Assembly (NCBI RefSeq): GCF_037975245.1
Contig: NC_092576.1
Span: forward strand, 10,063,501 to 10,127,500
DNA: 64,000 nt
Source: Apostichopus japonicus
Lineage: Eukaryota; Echinodermata; Holothuroidea; Aspidochirotida; Stichopodidae
Reading direction: 5' to 3'
A program made the position numbers and the translations under genes. This document shows, piece by piece, positions 25,801 through 37,422 of this stretch (its first letter is position 1; each line of letters starts with the position of its first letter). Under the pieces are notes generated by a model that made no database searches, was not told the DNA's origin, and saw only the letters and a list, made by a program, of their open reading frames with translations.

Positions 25801-27614
25801 ACTGAACTTAACTGAACTCTCAATTTCTAGAATTGTTCAATTTGTTTTAGCATGATAGGCCTCATGCCATACCGGTGTATGTGACAAGGATTTTTCTCCC
25901 TGAAAATACAACCCCCCCCCCCCAGATTTACTGAAATTGCTTTGATACTTGATTGAGACTCTATTTTATAAGGAACTGCTTGATTTCAGAGAATATGCTG
26001 ACCACAAATTCAACTTTTCCTGCCAAGAATTAGAAAAGTGATTTAAATCAGTGATTTAAAAAAAACAACTGATTTAAATCAGCATAATTTAAAATCACAC
26101 AACTCTCTGCTAGTAAGTCTTAACAAGGTCCTAAATTTACATATAGATTTAGCATTTCAAACATGTGGTGGTAGTTGGTTTCAGAGTTTAGCAGCTGCTG
26201 AAAAAAGAACTCTCACCGTAAGTAATGGTGCTGACATTTGTACAATAAGTGTTGTAGCAGCATTTGACCTGAGAATATGTACCGGTTCATTGATATTGAG
26301 AAGTTTACATAGATAGTATGGAGCAAGTTTATTTAATATTTTGTAGGTCAAAAGCATTAACTTACACATGATACGCTTCTTCACTTGTAACCAGTGGAGA
26401 TTTACAAGGATGGGGGTTATGTGTTCACACTTCCTAGATAAGGTAACCAACCTGGCAGCTCGTACAATGCTGGAGCTTATTTGGCAGTCCATAAATGAGT
26501 CTGTTGCAAGAGTCAAGATGTGAAGAGACAAATGCGTGCACTAGCCTTTTAGTGCTACCACAGTCTGAGTATGTACGGATGCGCCCTATTTTCCTCAGAC
26601 TGTATGATGCAAGACGACAAACGTTAATGTCTAATGAAGGTGTTTATTTTTCACTACCATACATCTGAATGGTTATACCCCCTCACCAAGACATATTTTG
26701 CATCCACCCCTGCCTCAGACTTTGCTCGTAGTCCATTTTGAAGACCCAGCACATACCTGGGTGATGATCACTTGAATAGTGAATTACAGATTGAATTGTT
26801 ACTAATTTACCTTAACGGGCACCCTCGTCCTTCTCCATGGATGTATCTATGACAGTGGGATGCTTCATCTTCAAAGTGCAGCGGATTATGGCATCTCCAT
26901 ACTTGGAAAGCCCTTCACCAAGCAACTGTGCCATTGTCGTCTTTCCTTCAAGTCGCTTTAATTCAAGTAGTATCTATGGTTAAATGAGATCAATTAGATT
27001 ATACAGTACATATGGTAAATTCACCTGAGAAGTTAAGAGATCGCTTAGGACTAACACATATTCGGGATTATGTTCAGAGACGTAGATTGAGATGGTTTAG
27101 ACATGTCGAAAGGGATGGAAGATGCGAATTGGTAAAGAAGTAGAGAGAGACTACTGTAGCTGGTCAATGTAGGAGCAGTAGGCTCCCCAAGTCTTGGGAT
27201 GAGGACATGAGGTTTTGCGGAGTGATCTTGCTGATAAAGGTATAGATCGGGCTCTAGCTCAGAATAAAACAAAGTGGTTTTCTTTTTAAGGGGGAACATT
27301 CCCCCTACAAATTCCCAACAGCGGTATCAGCAAAAAAAGTGTGGGAATCCTGCAATCGCGCTGCTTAGCGCAACACTGTCTTGAATTGATTTTTGAAAAA
27401 CAAAGTCGTGGTTCGAACAAGTGGTGGGCATAAAGTGAATATATTCAAATGTCCATAACCAGATTGAATTTTACTTTTACGCAGACTACTGTATAATAAA
27501 TAATATCTACAAAGACATATTAATACAGTACCTCTTCATCTTCAAATAGCCAAGGATAGACTTTCTTAACCACTTCGCTAGTAGCATCCTCTTCCACAAT
27601 TAAACGACGTCTAT
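22875..27614 (-). CDS. spliced gene inside the CACT element, function unknown (3' part)
   Basis: Four minus-strand exons join in frame with GT-AG introns: 27532-27614, 26817-26973, 24399-24487 and 22875-23166. They include ...VKKVYPWLFEDEE, then LLELKRLEGKTTMAQLLGEG, then MHAAILSVPTLLNEKLGAM, then a last exon with DVPVYIQVTEDEGVPEYIV and FAAMCNYLAVFYVLNM. In the last exon the frame breaks at about 23,000-23,015. It then continues one frame over as AFAEENPSVFKKIILNVDDT...ILEKLNMQIAKN to a stop at 22,875. Upstream exons were not found, so the 5' end is open. The layout recalls the C-terminal half of the uncharacterised 'SAM domain-containing 3-like' proteins that are multicopy in fish and invertebrates. 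That is a memory-based resemblance, not a demonstrated match. Lying wholly inside TIRs, it may be an element-encoded accessory protein or a captured gene, now broken by a frameshift. Confidence 0.6.
23870..24330. repeat. ~165-bp tandem repeats in intron of the element gene
   Basis: About three imperfect units carry GGCCCATATGG, CCTAAAATTC, CCCCAAAGGAG.CACTACC and ACACTGCACCATAGAATT. They lie between two exons of the minus-strand gene. Confidence 0.75.
24845..25096 (+). other. unassigned ORF in the CACT element
   Basis: An 83-residue plus-strand open frame with ordinary composition and no family I recognise. It sits in the large intron of the minus-strand gene. Probably not a gene on its own. 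Confidence 0.2.
26181..26531 (-). pseudogene. LINE reverse transcriptase C-terminal remnant
   Basis: The minus strand encodes HITPILVNLHWLQVKKRIM then LMLLTYKILNKLAPYYL. This is the well-known post-RT motif of CR1/Rex/L2-type non-LTR elements (LHWLPVxxRIxFKxLLLTYKxLNxxAPxYL). The fragment is nested in the CACT element and has no RT catalytic core. Confidence 0.85.
27030..27290 (+). pseudogene. second LINE 3' ORF remnant
   Basis: On the plus strand the text reads RLGLTHIRDYVQRRRLRWF.HVERD, then a diverged segment with stops, then DLADKGIDRALAQNKTKW. This is the C-terminal end of an endonuclease/RT-type non-LTR ORF (family pattern RRRLRWxGHVxRM...). It contains stop codons. Confidence 0.75.
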
Positions 27615-29632
27615 CTGCCAATGTGATAGACATACAACTTTTGTTATTTGTTCACATCCCTAATGTTCATGTGCATATTTTGTACAGCATGTGGGTAAAC
27701 ATGTACGGTACGATACCAGTCACAATTCAACTATTTAATCACATCCCATTACTAAAATGTACAGTAGAAATGGAAGTGAAATTACTATGCAGTGATACAG
27801 AAGCCTGAATGCATTTGATACCTGTATGGAAAAGAAACATGTGCAAACATTAATCAATCCGCTATGGTAGCTACATTTTCATTTGTCAAGTGTACAATGA
27901 TAACCAAATACATTTATGTTTGAAATTGTAGTATTTCCAAAAAGTTGAATGAAACACCCCGTAAAAGATGTCCTATTTTATTTCCAATGGAATTAGGGTT
28001 AGCCTAGGGGGATCAACTGCGGTTCACGGTACCACAGGTAAAGCGAGGAATATTCCATCTTGAAAAAAGCCTAGTCCAAGGCTATATGACTCCCTACAAA
28101 CAGCTACAACAAATTAAACACCCACCCACCTTTGTTCTGAATCGGAACTGTTTTGTACAAACTTAAAAAATAGCAGAAAAAACTGTCCCAACTCATGCCG
28201 CTAGAATATATAGCAAATTTTAGCCAAAAATTCCGGACAAGTCAGTGCAATTGTCCAGAAATATTCCCCCTCTATATTACTGACAACTAGGCCTATAAAT
28301 TGATAGGACACAGCTGTGGCAGCAATAGGCTGTTAGATTGCTCCAAGGTCCCCAATGTTTATTTTGGAAGGGGGAGTGTATTCTCCTGTGAATTGTTAAC
28401 GGGATTGTTGGATAGGATGGTCAGTGGACAAACTGGTAATAAAAGATTGGCGTCATGTTCAGTTGATGTTTCGTATGAAACATAGGCCTAGCCTCTGTAT
28501 TTTATGAAAACTATTTAGGGCTAGGCCTGGGGGGGGGGGGGGGGCTATAGGGCCCTAGGAATAATCAGCTTATTTAGTGTAACAGTTTCGCACGCAACTA
28601 CACAATCCCATACACACTATTCTAGTTCATTCGTTATCTTAGGGTGACCCTAATTGGAGGCTAATCCTTAACTCAAACCTGATCTAGGTATAAATAATAT
28701 GGCCTAGGACCTAAGCCTAGGCTATGTCCCCCCTGAAAGTGCAGGAGAAACACTGCTGTGAATTTATCCCCCTAAAATATTTCAAGAATAATATAGCCAA
28801 GGTCCTATCCCCCTAAGGCTAAAGTTTCTAATACAGATTATAAATATTAAGTTTAATTTAGGTTTGTTATTTTGTAAAGAAATTATCCATTGCAAACATG
28901 AGAAACGCGTGAATACCGGGGCCACCATGATACTGTAAATATACGGAGGCCTACTGTTACGATAAACTGTGCTGTACAACTACTACAACTACAAGGCAGC
29001 TTAACGTCATTAGGTTTAACGTTAGGCAATTCGCCTATAGCTACTGCATGATAGGCCTAGCCTAGGACCTAGATCTTAGCTTGTTCGTACACAAGTTGGA
29101 ATAATCGAAAATACACACTTTATGGTCTAATATACTATATACTTTTTAAGTGACTAACAAACAACACTGGCCAAAGGCCCAAAGAAAACTGGTCTAATAT
29201 ACTAACCTTGCAATGGTTACTGACAATATCACTGGATGATAATATTTTTTTGATTTTTCGTACCGTAACCGTCTGGCTGCTAACTCCCTGCTGTACGTTC
29301 CTTGCTCGTCGTGTACGTATGTGTACAATGTACCATAGTTCAGTGCAGTACGCTAGGCCGTACCGTGGCGCTACAATTGTTAATATTTTCCCGCGCTTTT
29401 TCATGTGACGAATATATCAACCTGATTGACTAGTGAGTTTCGTCCCAGTGCTGACATTTATTGTAGGACCAGATTAAAATAGAACTGTGACCATTATGTT
29501 CTGGTCAGGCGACCTTTTGGGTTAGTCGTGAAGGCATCTCTACCAAGATTATGGCGGGATAATCGTTGACTAACGTAAACCAGTCGATATGACTAGACTT
29601 TAGCCTCGCTTGACTAGATTGTGTTTAGAGTG

Positions 29633-29730
29633 TATATTGATGCTACTATGATACTATGGTACTACTATATTGATACTACTCCGATACTATGATACTACTG
29701 TAATTATGCTACTATGATACCTCTTCTAAA
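29633..29730. repeat. minisatellite, right part
   Basis: Continuation of the 19.4-19.68 kb array (TATTGATGCTACTATGATAC...), displaced by the 9.95-kb insertion. Confidence 0.9.
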
Positions 29731-31066
29731 ATTTGTCTTTTCTAGTTTGTTTCACTCACTAAATTAAAACCATGACGTCATTCAAACAGATTAAATCCCC
29801 GTGTGATTTATTCATCGAAACTGCGATGATTCAATCTGAATCAAAACTAGTCCATTTTCTGTCGCAGAACTGCTACCCTCAGAGCAACGTATAGTACACA
29901 ACTTCTTGTGTGAGTGGTGACTGACCTGTTTACTGTGTGTGAGGATTATGAATGATTCTGCAACGACGAAAAGCCTCTTATATCTAGTGCCGCAATTGTT
30001 ACAGAGGAGTGGATTTTAGCTAAGGAGTGTTGTAAAGACTTCCTTAAGAACCACGCAGGCTATATATATAGTACTTAAGGATTGGTAACAAGTATAACTT
30101 CACGGTGGTCGGATTCTTGTAAAAGCTGTAGTCGTTCATTCATAACGGAGCGACCTTTTGCGAGTACGTTGAGAGTGAAGTGTCCTATAGTGACGGCATG
30201 TTATACCTGCTGCACAGCTGCAGTACTATACCCTGTCAGTGAAATTATTGCATAACAGTATAGTCGAACATTTATCCAATAAAATCTTACTCAGTGTTTT
30301 ATCGTCTTTGGATATTGTGTTAAATCTTACCCAGTGTTTTATCGTCTTTGGATATTGTGTCCGGATTTTTCCTTCTGGTGTGTGTGTCTTCTCATCAAAG
30401 TCATGTACGTAGAACACTGACGCAGTTGAAGGTAAAATGGATTGGTAGTATCAATTCCTGATATAAATTTCTTCTTTTTTTTATCCCTTGTATTTGTTCA
30501 TTTTAAAGGGTATATTGCATTGGTACCGTTACAGTTGTTCGAATTACTATTTAAGGCGAATGTAGTTAAGACTTCTTTTTGAAGAATAAACACAACTCCG
30601 GTGTGTATGTGTGACATTTGTCGGTTGCCGATGGATCTTGGACTGCAGGGATATGGAATTTAGTTAAATTTTCTTTCATCCATGTTTATCCGTGTTCTTT
30701 AAGTCTTTCTTTACTCGCATCAAAAGTATAAGACCAGGCTGACGAATAGTTTTATAAATGTATGTTTGTATGTAGGTGTGTATGCGTGTATGTATGTTTG
30801 TATGTATTTTAGATCCTCCTGCAAGCAGGAACTCGTGAATAAGCCTCATTAGCTTATCAAAGCCGCAAGCTGACCGAAGTCAGTCTCTTAGATTCATATT
30901 TAACGTCCATGCATGATTATGAATTGTCAATTGTCAACAACTCTGTAACTAGACGACATACATTAATCTTGGAGTGACTCGAACTGGTATAAGGTTATGA
31001 TTGGAAGGCACCGGCGTTGATAAATCGATATATCGTCTTAATAGTTGGTTGTAGAAGCGATATATC
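29731..31066. other. intergenic upstream of membrane-protein gene
   Basis: No exon could be confirmed. A 38-bp tandem duplication (CAGTGTTTTATCGTCTTTGG in both halves) lies at about 30,285-30,360, and a TATGTTTG-rich stretch at about 30,760-30,810. The segment 30,811-30,900 has GCAAGCAGGAACTCG and looks like an interspersed repeat end. A 5' exon for the 31,983 gene may lie here. Confidence 0.4.
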
Positions 31067-31074
31067 GTCCCGAC

Positions 31075-31451
31075 CAGGGTTGTCACCACGCCGGGCGGCG
31101 CCGGGCGGTGCTACCCAGCTCTCAAAATTTCCGCCCGGGACTCAAGGTCAATTTCAGCCTTACCGCCCGGCACAAATTAGCCTACAGTAACCGCCAATAA
31201 GTAACTTGGTAAAGATTAGCGCGATTCAGTGCAAAACGCAGCTTATCTGTAATGAAAAAACAAAGGTATCTCAGGAGAATTTTGAGGATCAAAACCCTTT
31301 CTAAATGCCACCATTTTGCATGTAGGCACCATCAGGATTTGAAAATTTTTCAAAAGGGGAGGGGACACCGCCTCCCTTTATACCCCTCCCCCAGGACGCG
31401 GATCACTGTCACAAATTACCCGGCTCTAAAAATGGTCTGGTGACAACCCTG
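31075..31451. mobile_element. hAT-type MITE with CAGGGTTGTCACCA ends
   Basis: A 377-bp element with 14-bp identical inverted ends (CAGGGTTGTCACCA / TGGTGACAACCCTG). TCCCGAC occurs on both sides, but offset by 4 bp on the right. The 8-bp target duplication is therefore not clean and the edges may have been altered after insertion. The interior has GCCGGGCGG repeats. Confidence 0.75.
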
Positions 31452-31982
31452 GTACTCCCGACATCCCGGTATGTTGTTGAAGTATGAGTATTGTTACATA
31501 ACATCTGCAACAACTGCTGCACGTACGGTATATCTTCCCGGTATATATCACGGTATGACATTTTCAATCGATGTGTACTGTTTTGTCAAACGTGGAACTG
31601 TCTTTCCACAACAATAAAAAGGTACGGTAAATTAAATAAAACGAGTAATATACTCCATAAGAACAGCATTGGTAACTATTAAAGTCAGGGTGTGTAGATG
31701 CCGGAATGGCGTGCGGTTTCTAGTTCTACTTCATTCACGAGTTGGCGTTCATCCTGGGTTAGAGACGACAAGGCGTGACAAGGAAGTCTCATGCGTAATA
31801 CATTAGGTAATATCTCAGTGTCGCATGTATAGACGAAACGTCAGAGTCAATTATGGCTAAGAAAATGACAGTCAATCATAATAACACAATGTGTTGCTTA
31901 ATTCCATTTCTTTATCTTTTATCTTTTTCTTACAGGTCATCGATTCATGAAATTAATTATTGGTTGAGGCAAGGCAAGGCAA

Positions 31983-32768
31983 ATGGCTAGAAAATTCAGT
32001 ATGATAGGACACGTGGTCAGCGCCATTTTCCTAAACAGTATCGGACTCGTGACGTCACAAGCCATGAACGATCCTCCCGTAGCTGATGGTGGGTTAAACC
32101 GGCACGAGGAATTAGTGGTATTTGCCTGTGTTGCAGTGGTATTCGTTATGTCCATTACGATCGTATTATTTCTTTGGTACGTCGTCGATAGGACGAGAGA
32201 GCGAATCAGTCACTTCGAACGCCATTTACCAAAAGTCGTCGACAAATTCCGCCAAGAAGTAGTAATCGAAGCGGAAGAGAACGATCACAGTGGACGGGTC
32301 ATAATGGCGGGAACTACCGCAGCGCCGACCGGTGAATTCCAAGGGGTGCCTCCTCGTGACGGTCCTCGCGTTGGACGGGTTCGCTTGACTTCATACACTC
32401 GGAAACAAGACGTCGGAATCGGCACGGACTTTCCGGAAAATCAAGTCTCCGCTCCGATCGAAAGCGATACGGTACCGGTACTCCGCCCAAATCATGAGCC
32501 GGCCAGAAAGTGCTCAACGAAAGCAGCCGATGGGTCCGATAGCACGGATTTCGTCTATATCGAAGGAGAATACATACCGAAAGCATTTTTGTCGTTGGAG
32601 AGGGGCCCTCCGCTGTACGCATATGATAATCTAGCGTACGATAACCCATACACGGAAAATGGAGACAGTGCTAATATATTGCAAAAGAAGCCGAAAAAGG
32701 GGAAGCGACAGGACAAACGAAAAGATAAAAATAAATCCAAATTCTCCGTTTACGAAAGTCACGTGTGA
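31983..32768 (+). CDS. single-pass membrane protein, unknown family
   Basis: A 261-residue protein. The first ~26 residues form a signal-peptide-like stretch (MARKFSMIGHVVSAIFLNSI...LVTSQA) and about residues 45-68 a strong transmembrane helix (VVFACVAVVFVMSITIVLFL). That leaves a ~20-residue ectodomain and a ~190-residue basic cytoplasmic tail, so it is type I if the signal is cleaved. The tail has clustered tyrosines near residues 224-236 (YAYDNLAYDNPY). YDNL and YDNP fit the pYxN consensus for GRB2-type SH2 domains. A Lys-rich stretch follows (KKPKKGKRQDKRKDK). A TTTTTCTTACAG acceptor lies 48 bp upstream of the ATG, so a 5' untranslated exon is likely. An AATAAA at about 33,330 could end the transcript. 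Codon use is more even and GC-richer than the surroundings, which supports a real gene. I do not recognise a family. An adaptor or signalling role is inference only. Confidence 0.75.
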   Translation: MARKFSMIGHVVSAIFLNSIGLVTSQAMNDPPVADGGLNRHEELVVFACVAVVFVMSITIVLFLWYVVDRTRERISHFERHLPKVVDKFRQEVVIEAEENDHSGRVIMAGTTAAPTGEFQGVPPRDGPRVGRVRLTSYTRKQDVGIGTDFPENQVSAPIESDTVPVLRPNHEPARKCSTKAADGSDSTDFVYIEGEYIPKAFLSLERGPPLYAYDNLAYDNPYTENGDSANILQKKPKKGKRQDKRKDKNKSKFSVYESHV

Positions 32769-33335
32769 CGATTTAAGATTTGGAATTAAAAGTATCGGAC
32801 TTAGCGATGCCATGTAGTAGACATGCATGGCACCATTGTACCCTCAGCACTTTACGGAGGTGAGATTAGAGTAGGGGGAAGGGTGGGGAGGGGGTGGGTG
32901 TGTGTGCTTCATTCGTGTCTGGGTCCTGGAGGTTAGAGGAAGACACATCTCGTTCAAAGTTTGTTTATACAGGAGCCTCCATGGTGGACACAACGGCCCG
33001 ATTATTGAGATTATGAACCATTTGATATTATTATTATTATTATTATTAGTAGTAGTAGTATGTTATACAATATATTACAATTGGGGGGAGTGTAGCATGG
33101 GGATCCATCTACGACTGGTCGATTCGGCAACGACGAGGTATATACATCATTAGAATATAAGAACAACTGTTCATACATTTGGATACCAAGGAACTCAGAT
33201 CATTTGTATATTCAAGCAAGTTGTGATATACCTAAGTTGGTATATGTTATATAAGTGAGTTATGACGTATGAACCAATTCAAGAAGAACTTGCAATATGT
33301 GTTAACGTCCGATTTGTCTGAAAGTGCGAAATAAA
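32769..33335 (+). other. probable 3' UTR of membrane-protein gene
   Basis: No open frame of interest. Contains a short (ATT)n/(AGT)n stretch at about 33,025-33,060 and an AATAAA hexamer at about 33,330. Confidence 0.4.
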
Positions 33336-33910
33336 GGACCTCGCGGCGTTAGAACCGCGATGTCTGATGAAAGACCGAAACCCTAAACCGATATGAACGG
33401 CTTTTGAAAACGAGATGCGCACTGCGAGTACGAATAGCTAAGCTTCTTAGTGCAGGTTTGTATTGCAACGGGGTGGATCCAGGATTTTTTTTTATATAGA
33501 CCACCCTGGGGTCTTTGAAATCGACTTCCAATTACGGGTAATGGGTTCCCCTCAACCCAACCCCCACCCCAGTAAAAAAAAAGTATATTTTTGGCATATT
33601 AACGATAGCCTATCTAGGCTAAGTTAGGTCTATAATTAGATCTACACGCAAGGTTGGTTTAATAATTACTTTTTTATTTGTTAATAATGTTTGTTTTTGT
33701 GGGATTGAAAAATAGAGATTATTTTTAGCGATGTCCGCCCCCCCCCCACCCCCGCGCATGTGCAACGCCTTAAATTGACAAAAATGACCGGTTTTGTAGT
33801 TTTGCACGGTTTGTTGAGATAGGTAGAGATAATCGTTAGACTGCAGTAACAATGAAGAGGGAGACACAGCGTTTCAAACCATTGTATATTGAACATTAAT
33901 TAGGCTTCCA
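33336..33910. other. intergenic
   Basis: No gene recognised. Short C- and A-runs are present. Confidence 0.4.
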
Positions 33911-34275
33911 TTAAAGACATTGAAGACTCGCCCAAAACCGCATGCCGCCCTCTATGAAGGTAACTTTCCGTTGCTTGCAAGTGAAGTTTTTCTTCTTGTC
34001 GCTACAAAATGCAGACAGTAATGAAACGTGAAACCTTGTTATCTTTTATCTAGACCTGAGATGTCCATCGCTGCTATGCACACTGTGTTGTAGGTATTGA
34101 CAGTAGCTGCATGTATTGACTGTACACTAGTGTCTAATTACCGACGGTAGCAAGCTGTGTGTGTATTTTCTGGGATTGATGGTGGTGTCTAACACTCCTG
34201 TCACATCTCATTCGAAACTAGGTCAGATTACCGGCATCAGACGTTTCTTTGTGCGCGAGTCTTCAATGCCTTTAA
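33911..34275 (+). mobile_element. TTAA-MITE copy 3
   Basis: Third copy of the family. Its right end, GAGTCTTCAATGCCTTTAA, is the exact inverse of the consensus left end TTAAAGGCATTGAAGACTC. It therefore shows the ancestral inverted terminal repeats best. Confidence 0.9.
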
Positions 34276-34812
34276 GGTTCGTCACACTAACATTAGCATA
34301 ATAAATGTGAATATTTTCTTGAGCAGATCACCATGCATTTTGTACGGATAGGACAAAAAAGGTTTTATTACTAGTTTTTTTTTTTTTTTTTTTTTTTGGG
34401 GGGGGGGGGGGGGCTTTGATCAGACGTGGAAGTCGATCTGTTAGATGGTGTTTAATATTTCTAGTCGTACGCCCTCTATTTGGAAATTTCAATTTCCGGT
34501 AGTTTTGCGTTTGTCTAGTACCTCACATGTAAACAATAACGATATCTGGAAAGCTCTGAAAGTATCGATGTGGGATTGGGATATACCGGGGAGAAGAGTG
34601 ACCCTGACACCTTCCTTTTGGTGAACGGGTGGGTTTAGAGCCCCCCCCCCCCCCAAAAAAAAATTCCAAGGTGGAATAGCAAGTAAATTAATAATGGAAT
34701 TGAGGTGAATATATCTGTCCACATAAACGCTTTGTAACAGACTGCCACTCTCGGTTATGACGTACAAAGCCTAGTGGCTTTCACGAACCACGATCGGGCA
34801 TGTTCTGTGGTG
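34276..34812. other. intergenic with T/G homopolymer block
   Basis: A run of about 19 T followed by about 17 G occurs at 34,376-34,413, and a C15-A9 block at about 34,640-34,663. No gene. Confidence 0.5.
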
Positions 34813-34820
34813 TGTGTTAC

Positions 34821-35470
34821 CAAGGGCGGCGGAAGCACTTTTAATCTGGGGGGGCACCGACATCAAAGGGCACTTTGCAGAAATTCGATTAGACTGATGC
34901 AGCCTTATATTTAGTACCCTTTATAACTCTTATTGTATTATCTTATTTGCGTATACACATCACTCCATCAACACCCCCCCCCCCCCCCCTCAAGGAAAAT
35001 ATGCATACTAGCACTGCAATATCCAATGTGCAAATTGGGAAACAAGGAACAAGTTTTCTTTTGAGAAAAAATTAGGTAAAATCATGCTAGTTGCTAATGT
35101 AGGAATCTTCCGAATTAGAGTTTATTTCTTGTTAATATCTTAACAATTTTTTTCCATTCGAAATAGCTTTGAGTTTGACCCACAGAAATTCATTAAAAGT
35201 CAGGGGCGTAGCCAGGATTTGCAAAGTTGTATGCACGACTATCTGAGCGGAGCGCCACCATCGGTTGGCGCGGAGCGTACAAGAAAATTTTTGGTTTTAC
35301 AAACCCCTCAGATGGCCGGAAACGGCCCTTCCCGAGTGTTCATTCTGGTTCCCTGGCCTCTTGCTAACTTGAGACACCTCAATTTTTATGTAGAAAAAGG
35401 GCACATTTTTAACCTGAGGAAAAGTGGGGGGGCACGTGCCCCCTGTGCCCCCCCGGTTCCGCCGCCCTTG
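34821..35470. mobile_element. hAT-type MITE, TSD TGTGTTAC
   Basis: A 650-bp element with perfect 14-bp inverted ends (CAAGGGCGGCGGAA / TTCCGCCGCCCTTG). Both sides carry the 8-bp repeat TGTGTTAC. Internally an 'AGGGGCGTAGCCAGGATTTG' start near 35,202 and GAGCGCCACCATCGGTTGGC suggest an older insertion or module inside it. Confidence 0.93.
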
Positions 35471-35478
35471 TGTGTTAC

Positions 35479-36251
35479 TATAGTGTTCTATGGTTTGGTC
35501 CTGTCCCATAAAATGAGAGATGAAGCTAACATCAAATAAAGCTCAACCCTATATCATATAAGACTACTGTATAACATTTAACTTGTTTTGTCACTTTAGA
35601 TATTTTGTATTAGCCTAATGTTATAGCCCATCACGTATGTTTTTAGAAAAACAATGTAACTAAAATGTAATTCTTTGAAGCAAAATATATGAGCTGAATG
35701 AAATATTGTGTAATGTAATTAATCGTTTTCAGTGTCGCACTCAGCCAGTAGGGGGAGGGACGTGGGGAGGGGATGGGGGGGGTGGAGGAGGAGCGCCAGC
35801 ACTCGGTGTTGGAATGGAACATGAAATTCGGGATGGAAACGTGGTCGCACTGTTTTATATTTTGTACACAGGGTGCGCACACCAGAAATCACGTCAAAAA
35901 CAATAATAAATATATAACAAAATGGGGGTGGGGGCGGTTAGTGGTGATTCTGTGGCTATTCCGTCTTTCAGGATACTCATGATCGATGTATATATGTTGA
36001 AATATCTGGGACTGCCCCTTCAAGCTAAATCTATGATGACATCTCTTTGTCAGCTCAGACCTAAACTGTGTTTGGTTGTAATATTTCCACACAAACGACG
36101 GGACAAACATGCATATTTGTTATCCAGCTCTTTTAACTGCTGTGTCGTATTTATACTATTTGAGATTGTTAAGAAGCCCATACGCTTATCGACTTCTAGG
36201 TTTGTTTACGTTGTTTCGCAAGGTCTGACCCATAACATTGCATGAATTTGA
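35479..36251. other. intergenic
   Basis: No supported gene. Open frames around 35.7-36.2 kb overlap on both strands and have G-run composition. Confidence 0.4.
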
Positions 36252-36259
36252 TAGACTGA

Positions 36260-36625
36260 CAAGGGCGTAGGAACCGGGCGGGGGGGGGGGGGGGGGCTGG
36301 GGGCGCCAGCCCCCCAGTGAAAAATATGGAGGGGCGGAAGTATCATTCCGCCCCCCCCCCCCGCTTCGCAAGTCAGAAAACCCCTTTTTCATTTCCAAAT
36401 GAGAAAAAAATCTCATTTGGAGCACCAAATTGCATCTAAGGCCAGGTGAAAATGCAAAATTATTTACAAAATGGAGTGGGCGTTGAAGTGTGCTATATTG
36501 CACCAAATTGCATCTGAGGCCACCTGGAAATGCAAAAAAAATCCAAAGGTTTCCTTAGACCCCTCCCCCAGCCGGCCATCAGTCTTCAGCCCCCCCCCAC
36601 TCAAAAGTACCTTCCTACGCCACTG
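36260..36625. mobile_element. hAT-type MITE, TSD TAGACTGA
   Basis: A 366-bp element with ends CAAGGGCGTAGGAA and TTCCTACGCCACTG (12 of 14 pair). It is flanked by a perfect 8-bp repeat TAGACTGA (36252-36259, 36626-36633). It contains long G and C runs and an internal direct repeat (AAATTGCATCT.AGGCCA at about 36,427 and 36,505). Confidence 0.92.
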
Positions 36626-36679
36626 TAGACTGAAGTAATCCATGATCACTTGATTCCTGAGCACTTTGGTGGTTAAAAG

Positions 36680-37051
36680 CAGGGGTGGGCAACATACGGC
36701 ACGCGGGCCACATGCGGCCCGCCAGTGATTATCTTGCGGCCTGTGAGATGTCTCAAGAAAAAAAATCAATCTATTTTACATCATCACAAAAAAAAAACGA
36801 GCTAGCTGCTTAGAATTTATCGACACTAATGATGCTGTCAGGTAGGCCTATTATCCCCATTAATTATCAACTGTAATGTCTTGACATTATGCTTTTGTGA
36901 ATACAGATTAAGTACACACACCTATTGATTGAAAGTGCTCGGAATCAAAGGTTTGAAATCAACAGCAGGTCGTTGGTTACGTGCGGCCCAGTCAATTTTT
37001 CACCCCTTATATCTCAGTGGCCCATTCATTCAAAAAGGTTGCCCACCCCTG
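36680..37051. mobile_element. hAT (Charlie-like) MITE
   Basis: A 372-bp element with perfect 14-bp ends CAGGGGTGGGCAAC / GTTGCCCACCCCTG. Flanks are GTTAAAAG and GTTTAAAG (7 of 8 match). The interior has the GCGGCC-rich text common in this widespread class (e.g. ATGCGGCCCGCCAG). Confidence 0.88.
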
Positions 37052-37059
37052 GTTTAAAG

Positions 37060-37414
37060 GGGCTTTTTCCACATAATTCAATATTGCGTATGGATATGAA
37101 ACTGAGTGGACTGTATAGCAGTGTATACTTTAATGGTTGCCTACAAAGAAATAAGGAATATCTTACAGTAAAAACAACAAAATATTACTTGTGCTCTTAT
37201 CAATGGACTTAATAACAAATTTAAAGCTAGTACATAGAGAGGTGAGTTATAGGCGTGTATGTTACACACAATGTAACTTTGTACTTGGGCTACAAGAACC
37301 ACGGTCAAACTCAATAAGCCCCAAAATGGTGCACTTGGCCCCTTCTCATTTTCAGGTATTCAACTGCATCGTATACAGCTATGTTATTAAACGAATCGGA
37401 AGAGTTTAACACGA
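37060..37414. other. intergenic
   Basis: No recognised feature. Confidence 0.4.
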
Positions 37415-37422
37415 ATACTCTT

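Larger units (their letters stand above)
19683..29632. mobile_element. 9.95-kb CACT-type (EnSpm/CACTA-like) DNA element
   Basis: The termini are inverted repeats: left CACTGTAAACATAATCTAGT and right, read inward, CACTCTAAACACAATCTAGT. They agree at 22 of the first 24 positions. The element is flanked by TA on each side. Removing it together with one TA restores the repeat text ...GGTACTACTATATTGATGC..., which occurs uninterrupted nearby (about 19,610). CACTR termini, a 2-bp duplication and subterminal repeat arrays are traits of EnSpm/CACTA-like elements. The interior holds GTCA/TGAC-rich subterminal arrays, a tRNA-like sequence, tandem duplications, LINE debris and a spliced minus-strand gene. 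I did not find a recognisable CACTA transposase. It may be lost, or the internal gene may be an accessory element protein. Confidence 0.85.

Noticed and set aside
29460-29632. Separate small element at the right end of the minisatellite
   Set aside because: Its terminal text is the inverted match of the sequence at 19,683, so it is the right end of the 9.95-kb element.
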